Shown: positions 57,276 through 64,000 of the stretch, piece after piece
How positions within the stretch are numbered: the stretch's first letter is position 1
Layout: every line of letters begins with the position of its first letter
Assembly: GCF_014654675.1 (NCBI RefSeq)
Contig: NZ_BNBC01000008.1
Span: 1 to 64,000, forward strand
Source: Streptomyces spiralis
Lineage (GTDB): Bacteria > Actinomycetota > Actinomycetes > Streptomycetales > Streptomycetaceae
Reading direction: 5' to 3'
Length of the DNA stretch: 64,000 nt
Made by a program: the position numbers and the translations under genes
The notes under the pieces: model-generated
Seen by the model: only the letters and a program-made list of their open reading frames with translations
What the model was told of the DNA's origin: nothing
Databases searched by the model: none

Positions 57276-60053
57276 TCAAGCGTCCCAGTGGTCGAGGAGG
57301 ACGTCGGCGAGGTCCGTGGCGGGTTCCGCGGCCGCGCCGTGGAGCGCCTGCTCGGTCCAGATGACCTTGCCCCGGGAGGTGTACCGGGTGCCCCAGCGCT
57401 GGGCGAACCGGGCGACGAGGAACAGGCCGCGGCCGCCCTCGTCGGTGAGCCGGGCGCGGCGCAGGTGCGGGGACGTGCTGGAGCCGTCGGCGACCTCGCA
57501 GATCAGGCTTCGGTCGAGCAGCAGACGCAACCGGATGGGCGGGGCGCCGTACCGGATGGCGTTGGTGACCAGCTCGCTGACGATCAGCTCGGTGCTGAAG
57601 GCGGTCAGGTGCAGATCCCAGGCCTCCAGCTGACGGGCGGTCTCGGAGCGGACGCGGGAGACGGCCGCCGGGTCCGGGGGCACGTCCCACTCGGCGACCC
57701 GGGAGGGGTCCGTCAGCCTGGTGCGGGCGACGAGCAGGACGATGTCGTCGCTGCGGCGTTCCGGGAGCAGGGCGTCCAGGACCGCCTGGCAGGTCTGTTC
57801 CGGGCCGAGGCCGGGGCGGGCCAGGGCGTCTCGCAGCAGCGCCAGGCCGGTGTCGAGGTCGCGCCGGCGGTTCACGAGCAGTCCGTCCGTGAACAGGGCC
57901 AGCCGACTGCCCTCCGGCAGCTCCAGCACGGCGGTTTCGAACGGGTGACCGCTGCCCAGGCCGAGCGGTGGTGAGGGGGGTGTGTCCGGGAAGGCGACCG
58001 TGCCGTCGGGGCGGACCAGGGCGGGGCCCGGGTGCCCTGCGCTGGCGATGGTGCACACACCGGAGACCGGGTCGTAGACGGCGTACAGGCAGGTGGCGCC
58101 GGTGATGCCGTCGGCCTCGCCGCCGTCCGCGTCGGCGGCCGGCTGGTCCAGGTGGGCGACCAGCTCGTCCAGGTGGGCCAGGAGCTCGTCGGGGGAGAGG
58201 TCCAGTGCGGAGAAGTTGTGCACGGCGGTGCGCAGCCGGCCCATGGTCGCCGACGCGTGCAGGCCGTGGCCCACGACGTCACCGACCACCAGCGCGACAC
58301 GTGTGCCGGGCAGCGGAATGACGTCGAACCAGTCGCCGCACACCCCGCTCTGCGAGGGCAGGTATCGGTGGGCCACCTCCAGGGCGGACTGCTCCGGCAC
58401 GCCCCGCGGCAGCAGGCTGCGCTGCAACGTCACCGCCATGGTGTGCTCGCGGGTGTAGCGGCGGGCGTTGTCGATCGCCACCGCCGCCCGTGCCGCCAGC
58501 TCCTCGGCGAACGACAGATCCTCCTCCACGAACGGCTCGGTGCTCCGCAGCCGCCAGAAGTCGGCCAACCCCAGCACCATGCCCCGAGCCCGCAACGGCA
58601 CGGTGATCAGCGAGCGGATGCCGTGGCCCAGGAGTCTTCGGGCCCGCTCGGGATCCTGAGCGCGCCAGCCGACCGCGGTCCTCAGATCGGCCTCCAGGAG
58701 CGCGTGCCCGCCCGCCGCGCCCGCCGCCACGGGTGTGGTGGGCGCGAAGCCGACCAGCTCGCCCAGCGGGTACAGCGGTGAGTCCTTGGGGAGGCCGCTG
58801 ACCGCTGTCCGGCGCATCCCGGTGTGCCCCTCCGGGGGCTCGTCGCCCCTGAGGACGGGCTCCAGCAGCTCGACGGTGGCGACGTCGGCGAAGCGCGGCA
58901 CCGCCACCTCCGTGAGTTCCTCGGTCGTACGCACTACATCCAGCGTGGAACCGATGCGTGTCCCGGCGTCGTACAGCAGCTTCAGACGGTCCCGGGCCGC
59001 CTCGGCCGTGCCCGCCAGCACCCGCAGCTCCGTGGTGTCGCGCAGCGTCACCGCGGTCCCGGCGGGTCCGCCGTGGGCGGCGGTCGGCCGTACGTTCACC
59101 GCCAGCAGGCGATCACCCGCCAGGTGCACCTCGTCGGTCACCACCTGCTCCGAGGTCAGCAACTCGGCCATGTGCGTGTCCAGACCGAGATCCGAGACCG
59201 GGCGCCGCTGGGCGTCCGCGGGCAGGCCCAGCAGCCGCCGGGCCTCGTCGTTGGCCAGCAGCAGCCGCCCGTCACCTCCGATGATCAGCACCCCCTCCCG
59301 CACCGAGTGCAGCACCGCGTTGTGGTGGTCGTACATCCGGGTGATCTCGGCCGGGCCGAGGCCACGGGTCTGGCGCCACAGGCGTCGGCTGAGCACCGCC
59401 GCCCCGCCCGTGGTGACGGCGACCGCGCCGGCGGTGGCGCCCAGCACCATCGGCAGCTGCCCCGTGACCCTCTCGCTGACGTGTTCGAGGGTGACCCCGG
59501 CGCCGACCGCGCCGACCACCGGGCCGCCAGGATCCCTGACCGGGACGAAGGCCCGGATCTGAGGCCCGAGAGAGCCGACACCCTCCTCCGTCACGGTCCG
59601 CCCGGCCAACAGGTCGGCCATGTCCGTCGTGGTGCGCACACCGGGGCGGCCCGCCATGGAGGAGAGGGCCACGTAGACTCCGCGCCGGTTCAGGACGCCC
59701 ATGAAGTCGACGGCGGTGCGCTTCTGGGCCTGCTGGACCCGCGGCTGCAGCGCCGCGGTGGGATGCTGGGACCCGAGGGCTTCCGCGACTCCGGGAGAAC
59801 TGGCGAAGCCCTGCGCGACGGCCAGCGAACGACTGCCGGCCTCGCGGACGCTCTCCCGCTGGGTCGTCAGGACCAGCAGGACGACCCCTGCGACGGCGAG
59901 GAGGAGCACGACCGCCACCTGCAGCAGGAACATCTGGCCGACGACACTGCGGACGCTCAGCACCGAAGGGCGCCCTCGCCGCCGGCCACCGGCGGCACTG
60001 TCCATGAACCACTCAGCCGGGGAAGAGCTGGATCGGATGCGGCATCCGGACAT
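57276..60053 (-). CDS. SpoIIE phosphatase with CitA-like sensor, PAS, GAF and kinase-like domains
   Basis: 925 residues. Order: membrane segment ('QMFLLQVAVVLLLAVAGVVL'), extracytoplasmic sensor to about residue 190, second membrane segment, PAS ('EGVLIIGGDGRLLLANDEAR'), GAF (about 365-530, 'LFVEEDLSFAEEL'-like end), SpoIIE PP2C ('GVCGDWFDVIPLPGTRVALV', 'VGDVVGHGLHASATMGRLR', 'LALFTDGLLVNRRRDLDTG', 'RRSDDIVLLVARTRL') and a C-terminal RsbW-like ATPase ('LIVSELVTNAIRYGAPPIRL', 'DEGGRGLFLVARFAQRWG'). Phosphatase and kinase activities of a partner switch sit in one chain with an outward sensor. ATG 60053 or 60005 may start it; neither has a clear ribosome site. Confidence 0.88.
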   Translation of the reverse strand: MSGCRIRSSSSPAEWFMDSAAGGRRRGRPSVLSVRSVVGQMFLLQVAVVLLLAVAGVVLLVLTTQRESVREAGSRSLAVAQGFASSPGVAEALGSQHPTAALQPRVQQAQKRTAVDFMGVLNRRGVYVALSSMAGRPGVRTTTDMADLLAGRTVTEEGVGSLGPQIRAFVPVRDPGGPVVGAVGAGVTLEHVSERVTGQLPMVLGATAGAVAVTTGGAAVLSRRLWRQTRGLGPAEITRMYDHHNAVLHSVREGVLIIGGDGRLLLANDEARRLLGLPADAQRRPVSDLGLDTHMAELLTSEQVVTDEVHLAGDRLLAVNVRPTAAHGGPAGTAVTLRDTTELRVLAGTAEAARDRLKLLYDAGTRIGSTLDVVRTTEELTEVAVPRFADVATVELLEPVLRGDEPPEGHTGMRRTAVSGLPKDSPLYPLGELVGFAPTTPVAAGAAGGHALLEADLRTAVGWRAQDPERARRLLGHGIRSLITVPLRARGMVLGLADFWRLRSTEPFVEEDLSFAEELAARAAVAIDNARRYTREHTMAVTLQRSLLPRGVPEQSALEVAHRYLPSQSGVCGDWFDVIPLPGTRVALVVGDVVGHGLHASATMGRLRTAVHNFSALDLSPDELLAHLDELVAHLDQPAADADGGEADGITGATCLYAVYDPVSGVCTIASAGHPGPALVRPDGTVAFPDTPPSPPLGLGSGHPFETAVLELPEGSRLALFTDGLLVNRRRDLDTGLALLRDALARPGLGPEQTCQAVLDALLPERRSDDIVLLVARTRLTDPSRVAEWDVPPDPAAVSRVRSETARQLEAWDLHLTAFSTELIVSELVTNAIRYGAPPIRLRLLLDRSLICEVADGSSTSPHLRRARLTDEGGRGLFLVARFAQRWGTRYTSRGKVIWTEQALHGAAAEPATDLADVLLDHWDA

Positions 60054-60438
60054 ACTTCAATCTTGCGCCTGCTTCGGGCCGGAGCCGACTCGCGTCCGAT
60101 TCCGGCCGGGGCCGGCCACCCGGCCTGGCACGCCGGCAGGCGCGCGTCCCCAACGGTGAGGTCGTCCAGAAATCGGTTCCTTGAAGTTCTCGACAGAAGC
60201 CGATTCTTGACACGGTTTCTCCCCAGGGCCGGCACCGCTCCCGGAGCCGTCCGATCGGGTGATCTTCGACGGGGGCCGCGTGCCGCCTGGGGGCTCGCTC
60301 GTCGCGGCGCGGGGACGGTTGCCCCCGCATCGCCCTGGTCAGCGGCTCCGCGACAGGGCGAGACCGGCCGCGCTCGAGTGGCCGCCTACGCGCATAGTGG
60401 GAGGGGACGGGGCCGCCGGACGGGAAGGGAGAGCGCCT
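60054..60438. repeat. Intergenic region with a 17-bp imperfect direct repeat
   Basis: No gene is supported in these 385 bases between divergent SpoIIE genes. AGAAATCGGTTCCTTGA (60168-60184) recurs as AGAAGCCGATTCTTGA (60195-60210), a spacing of about 27 bp. The second copy ends in TTGACA (60207-60212), a plausible -35 for the plus-strand gene, though no good -10 follows at 17 bp. Confidence 0.45.
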
Positions 60439-61680
60439 GTGACGACACCGCCGATCGACTACCAGGCGTTGTTCGCCGCCACACCCAGTCCGTACGTGGT
60501 GCTCGGCCCCGATCTGGTGATCCTCGACGTCAACGCCGCCTTCTGCCTCGCCAGCCGGCGCCCCAGCGAGGACCTGGTCGGGCGGTATCTCTTCGACGCG
60601 TTCCCCGACAACCCGGCCGACCCCGACGCCGACGGCGTGCGGAACCTGAGCGCCTCCCTGCACCGGGTGCTGCGCTCGAAGGAGCCGGACACCATGGCGG
60701 TGCAGAAGTACGACATCCCCGTCTCCGAACACCCCGGGGTGTTCGAGGAACGCTGGTGGTCCCCGATCAACACACCCGTGCTGGGCCCGGACGGACAGGT
60801 GGCCTGGATCATCCACCGGGTGGAGGACGTCACCGCGTTCGTGCTCTCCCACACCGAGCAGCCACAGGAGGGGCAGGCGCTCACCGAGCGGCAGGCCATG
60901 GAGGCCGAACTCTACGCCCGGGCGCGGGAACTGCAGCTGCTCAACGAGCAGCTGCGGCAGGCCCACGCCAGGGAACGGCAGGTCGCCGTCACCCTCCAGG
61001 AGGCCATGCTGCAGGCCCCCGACCTGGCCGGGCACCGCAACATCGCCGTGCGCTACCTTCCCGCCGCCAAGGGGCTGAACGTGTGCGGCGACTGGTACGA
61101 CGTGGTGGACCTTCCCGACGACAGCTTCACCGTCGCCGTCGGCGACGTCGTCGGACACGGCCTGGAGGCCGCCGCCGTCATGGGCATGCTCCGCAGCGCC
61201 CTGTCCGCCGCCATCCGCGCCCTGCGCGAGCCCGACCGGGCCATGGAGGTGCTGGGCCTGTACGCCCGCTCGGTGGACGGAGCGCTGGCCACCACCGCCG
61301 TCAAAGCCGTCGTCGACACCCGACGGCGGCACATCACCTACAGCAGCGCCGGGCACCCGCCACCGGTCCTGGCCCATCCCGACGGCACCTTCGTCCTGCT
61401 CGACCAGGCCACCGACCCGCCCCTGGGAACGCGCCCGGAGCATGTCCCGCGCCCTCAGGCCGCCGTGCCCTACAGCCCCGGTGACACCCTCGTCCTCTAC
61501 ACCGACGGCCTCGTCGAACGCCGCGGCGAGGACATCGACGCCGGCCTGGGCCGGCTGACCGACGTCCTCACCGACCATCCGCGTCTCAACCCGGACCACC
61601 TCGCCGACACCCTGTTGTCCCGCCTCGGCGTCAGCGGCGGCGGACACGACGACATCGCCTTGATCGTCGTCCGCCTGTAG
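60439..61680 (+). CDS. PAS-SpoIIE phosphatase
   Basis: 413 residues, soluble. PAS domain at about residues 5-140 ('YQALFAATPSPYVVLGPDLV', 'ILDVNAAFCLASRRPSEDLV'), a coiled coil ('ALTERQAMEAELYARARELQ', 'LLNEQLRQAHARERQVAVTL'), then SpoIIE: 'GLNVCGDWYDVVDLPDDSFT', 'VGDVVGHGLEAAAVMGMLRS', 'YSSAGHPPPVLAHPDGTF', 'LVLYTDGLVERRGEDIDAGL', 'GGGHDDIALIVVRL'. All metal Asp residues are present. It probably dephosphorylates an anti-anti-sigma factor in response to a ligand or redox signal at PAS. GTG 60439 has GGGAAGGGAGAG 5 nt upstream. Divergent from the multi-domain SpoIIE gene. Confidence 0.9.
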   Translation: MTTPPIDYQALFAATPSPYVVLGPDLVILDVNAAFCLASRRPSEDLVGRYLFDAFPDNPADPDADGVRNLSASLHRVLRSKEPDTMAVQKYDIPVSEHPGVFEERWWSPINTPVLGPDGQVAWIIHRVEDVTAFVLSHTEQPQEGQALTERQAMEAELYARARELQLLNEQLRQAHARERQVAVTLQEAMLQAPDLAGHRNIAVRYLPAAKGLNVCGDWYDVVDLPDDSFTVAVGDVVGHGLEAAAVMGMLRSALSAAIRALREPDRAMEVLGLYARSVDGALATTAVKAVVDTRRRHITYSSAGHPPPVLAHPDGTFVLLDQATDPPLGTRPEHVPRPQAAVPYSPGDTLVLYTDGLVERRGEDIDAGLGRLTDVLTDHPRLNPDHLADTLLSRLGVSGGGHDDIALIVVRL

Positions 61681-61706
61681 CCCACACCCCTGACCGCCGC
61701 AGCCGA

Positions 61707-62603
61707 CTAGCAGCCCTGGGGGACCGTGGCCCGCAGTTCCCTCACGAAGGCGCGCACGACGGCGGACCGGGCCAGTTCGGAGGTGGTGACGTAACCGACC
61801 TGCCGTGTCGGGCGGTCCGACCCGAGATCGGTGACGGACACCGCCTCCGGTGCGCCGGTCAGGGAGAGCGCGGGCATGATCGCCATGCCGTGTCCCGCGC
61901 TCACCAGGGACAGCACGGTTCCGTCGTCCTCGGCCTCGACGGTCGCCGCCGGGATCCAGTCCTGCGCGGCCCACCAGCGACGGGTGTACGAGCCGCAGTT
62001 CTCCGCCCAGTCGACCAGCGGCAGCGAGCGCGGGTCGGTGTGGCCCTCCGGGTGCACCAGGGCGTACGGCTCGTCGAAGAGCCCGCTCGCGACCAGACCC
62101 GGCGGTGGCGGCACCGAGCCGCCCAGTGTGGCGATCGCTATGTCGGCCTTCCCGTCGGCCACTTCGCCCGCGGTGCCGCGCCCCACCTCGCGCACGATCC
62201 GTACCCGCGGCTCGATCCCGGGGTGCCGGGCGCGCAGCCGCTCCAGGACGGGTGGCAGCAGGTGCAGGGCCGCGCTGCGGAACGCCGCGATCCGCAGCGG
62301 CCCCCGGGCCGCGTCGGGCCGGGCCGCCTCGCGTGCCTCGGCGGTCAGGACCTGAAGCAGGCGCAGGATGCGGCGCGCGTGTGCGACGGCCTTCTCCCCG
62401 GCGGGGGTGGGGCGGGCGCCGGTGCGCGCACGGTCGAAGAGGACCGCACCTATCTTGCGCTCGCTGCCGCGCACGGAATGGGACACCGCGGACTGGGTCA
62501 CACCGAGCGCGTCCGCCGCGGCAGAGAAGCCGCCGGTGTCCGCGACCGCCACCAGGATGCGCAGCTCGTGCGGGGCGAGATCGGGGTCGGTCGTGCGGGC
62601 CAC
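61707..62603 (-). CDS. LysR-family transcriptional regulator
   Basis: 298 residues. Helix-turn-helix 'LRILVAVADTGGFSAAADAL' and 'GVTQSAVSHSVRGSERKIGA'; effector domain 'GPLRIAAFRSAALHLLPPVL', 'SLVSAGHGMAIMPALSLTGA'. Divergent from the NADP-dependent oxidoreductase gene over 100 bp, its likely target. Effector unknown, perhaps the oxidoreductase's electrophilic substrate. Confidence 0.9.
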   Translation of the reverse strand: MARTTDPDLAPHELRILVAVADTGGFSAAADALGVTQSAVSHSVRGSERKIGAVLFDRARTGARPTPAGEKAVAHARRILRLLQVLTAEAREAARPDAARGPLRIAAFRSAALHLLPPVLERLRARHPGIEPRVRIVREVGRGTAGEVADGKADIAIATLGGSVPPPPGLVASGLFDEPYALVHPEGHTDPRSLPLVDWAENCGSYTRRWWAAQDWIPAATVEAEDDGTVLSLVSAGHGMAIMPALSLTGAPEAVSVTDLGSDRPTRQVGYVTTSELARSAVVRAFVRELRATVPQGC

Positions 62604-62703
62604 GGGGCGCTCACCTCAACGTATGAGAACTGCTCATGGAACGGTCTGTCGCATGAGCGCAACCGGCTGCCGGGGAGGGGCATTCCCGTCCTACGGTCCG
62701 GGC

Positions 62704-63756
62704 ATGAACGAGACCGCGCTCACCGTGCACCAGACCGCCCGCCCCCACGGCTTTCCCACCCCCGGTCACTTCGCCTTCGTCGAGTCCGCGCTGCCGGAGC
62801 CCGCCGCCGGCAGCGCTCTCGCGGACAACCTCTACTGGTCCGTCGACCCCTACCACCGCGAGATGATGGACGACGTGCCCGGCGGCTTCGCGCTCGGCGC
62901 CCCGCTGGAGGGCCGCACCATCGGGCGGGTGATCGCCTCGTGCACTCCTCGGCTGGCCGAGGGCGAGCTGGTGTTCCACCGGCAGGGCTGGCGCACGCAC
63001 GCCGTGGTCACACCCGAGGAGGTCCGGCGGCTGCCCCGCCTCGAGGGCGTGCCCGTGACCGCGCACCTGAGCATCCTCGGCGGCACCGGCCTGACCGCCT
63101 ATGTGGCCCTGACCCGGATCGCCCGGCTGAAGGAGGGCGAGGACCTGTTCGTGTCGGGTGCCGCGGGCGGGGTCGGCACGGCGGCCGGGCGGTTCGCCCG
63201 GCTGCTCGGCGCCGGACGGCTCGTGGGCAGCGCGGGCTCGGCGGCCAAGGCCCGCCACCTGGAGCGCGAGGTGGGCTACGACGCCGTCTTCGACTACCAC
63301 GACGGGCCCGCCGCCGACCTGCTCGGCAAGGCCGCACCGGACGGCATCGACGTGTTCGTCGACAACGTCGGCGGCGAGCAACTGGCCGCGGCGGTGGGGG
63401 CGCTGCGCGAATTCGGGCGGATCGTCCGCGTCGGCACGATCAGCCAGTACAACACCCCCGGCGCGCCGCAGCCGCGCTTCGACCACGCGGACATCGTGGA
63501 GAAGAGCATCCGCATGGAGGGCTTCCTGGTGCGCAACCACCGCGACGTGCAGGAGGAGTTGTACGACTTCGCCGTACCGCATCTGCGCAGCGGCCGGCTC
63601 GCCGCCGACGAGACCGTGGTCGACGGGTTCGAGCACATCGTGGACGCGTTCCTGGGCATGCTGCGCGGCGAGAACACCGGCAAGATCATTGTCCGGGACC
63701 GCACGCAGGCCGCCGGCACCGGCAGCACGCCCCCCGCCGCCGTCAGCGGCTCGTGA
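62704..63756 (+). CDS. NADP-dependent medium-chain oxidoreductase (prostaglandin-reductase type)
   Basis: 350 residues of the zinc-free MDR family with leukotriene B4 dehydrogenase and curcumin/2-alkenal reductases. 'VDPYHREMMDDVPGGFALGA' and 'PLEGRTIGRVIASCTPRLAE' form the N-terminal domain; the Rossmann motif is 'DLFVSGAAGGVGTAAGRFAR', then 'DGIDVFVDNVGGEQLAAAVG' and 'RIVRVGTISQYNTPGAPQPR'. It reduces the C=C bond of unsaturated ketones or aldehydes. Its stop overlaps the convergent helicase gene by 14 bp. Confidence 0.88.
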   Translation: MNETALTVHQTARPHGFPTPGHFAFVESALPEPAAGSALADNLYWSVDPYHREMMDDVPGGFALGAPLEGRTIGRVIASCTPRLAEGELVFHRQGWRTHAVVTPEEVRRLPRLEGVPVTAHLSILGGTGLTAYVALTRIARLKEGEDLFVSGAAGGVGTAAGRFARLLGAGRLVGSAGSAAKARHLEREVGYDAVFDYHDGPAADLLGKAAPDGIDVFVDNVGGEQLAAAVGALREFGRIVRVGTISQYNTPGAPQPRFDHADIVEKSIRMEGFLVRNHRDVQEELYDFAVPHLRSGRLAADETVVDGFEHIVDAFLGMLRGENTGKIIVRDRTQAAGTGSTPPAAVSGS

Positions 63757-64000
63757 GGACCACGAGTCGCTGGGTCGCCCTGGTCATCGCGACATAGCGG
63801 TCGACGGCTCCTTCGACGCCCTCGCCGAACTCCTCCGGGTCGACGAGGACGACCAGGTCGAACTCCAGCCCCTTCGACAGCTCCGGCGTCAGCGACCGGA
63901 CACGGGAGGACGTGCCGCGGAACGTGGGACGGCCGATGACGCAGGCGATCCCCTCGGCATGTGCGGCGAGCCAGGTGTCCAGGACCGAGTCGAGGTCGCC
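63743..64000 (-). CDS. HelD/UvrD-like superfamily 1 helicase, C-terminal end
   Basis: Only the last 85 codons are in the window. They read 'VLDTWLAAHAEGIACVIGRP', 'VRSLTPELSKGLEFDLVVLV', 'GVEGAVDRYVAMTRATQRLV' and end VLTSR. 'KGLEFD' and 'YVAMTRATQRL' are helicase motifs V and VI. The spacing and the short tail after motif VI fit the HelD family, which removes stalled or rifamycin-bound RNA polymerase, better than UvrD, but the call rests on the end only. Confidence 0.75.
   Translation of the reverse strand, partial: GDLDSVLDTWLAAHAEGIACVIGRPTFRGTSSRVRSLTPELSKGLEFDLVVLVDPEEFGEGVEGAVDRYVAMTRATQRLVVLTSR

Noticed and set aside
1..64000. tRNA, rRNA, intact insertion sequence, prophage or biosynthetic megasynthase
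   Set aside because: No cloverleaf, rRNA core, transposase, integrase or PKS/NRPS motif was seen on either strand.

Overview
The window reads as chromosomal DNA of a Streptomyces-type actinomycete. It is very GC-rich with strong third-position GC bias, and it carries a FemX-like peptidyltransferase, a CebR-type operator set, DasR-type (dre) sites, many SpoIIE phosphatases and RsbW-like ATPases, an ECF sigma/anti-sigma pair with a zinc-binding anti-sigma factor, and a mycothiol-enzyme fold protein. No rRNA, tRNA, CRISPR array, intact insertion sequence or polyketide/NRPS locus was seen. The region is mostly accessory: secreted polysaccharide hydrolases, sugar uptake and catabolic islands, separated by regulators and several gene remnants.

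Layout. 1-2.5 kb: the start of a secreted GH6 cellulase and a CebR-like LacI regulator, with three perfect copies of the CebR palindrome. 2.8-8.1 kb: fused remnants of a divergent MmyB-type regulator/SDR pair, a shortened Y-family polymerase-like protein, a methyltransferase-Nudix fusion, a DUF488 protein, and a SpoIIE phosphatase convergent with an RsbW-like kinase. 8.1-10.4 kb: a secreted beta-helix protein facing a deleted GH18 chitinase, with two dre-like sites between them. 10.4-16.6 kb: GlxA-type regulator/cupin, MFS, femX-like, a mycothiol-fold protein and a Tat-exported unknown.

16.7-30.3 kb is a sugar island. GH42 beta-galactosidase leads an ABC importer operon; a ROK regulator and a second importer operon (binding protein and two permeases) lie next to a divergent GH31 alpha-xylosidase. 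An isolated sufC paralogue sits inside. Neither importer has a local ATPase gene, so a shared MsiK-type ATPase encoded elsewhere is expected. Side chains of xyloglucan or a similar plant glycan are a plausible but unproven substrate.

30.3-40.1 kb is a catabolic island with no assigned substrate: two maleate-isomerase/Asp-Glu-racemase fold proteins, class III aminotransferase, semialdehyde dehydrogenase, DUF3830 protein, amidase, 2-hydroxyacid dehydrogenase, a LysR and a FadR-type GntR regulator. Two copies of a 25-bp operator differing at one base sit in its two main divergent promoters. This is the best candidate here for an undescribed pathway.

40.2-47 kb: two paralogous secreted low-complexity proteins, duplicated together with their promoters and 3' hairpins, flank a cupredoxin/phosphoesterase/membrane operon and an ECF sigma/anti-sigma pair. 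A shared 28-bp ECF-like promoter motif precedes the cupredoxin operon and an RsbW-like gene. 47-52 kb: MFS/MarR pair, BASS transporter, SRPBCC-ArsR operon, DUF899 protein. 52-57 kb: CitA/CitB-type two-component system divergent from a TctC-type binding protein and a GntP-type permease. 57-64 kb: two SpoIIE phosphatases, one with a CitA-like sensor, a LysR/oxidoreductase pair, and the end of a HelD/UvrD-like helicase.
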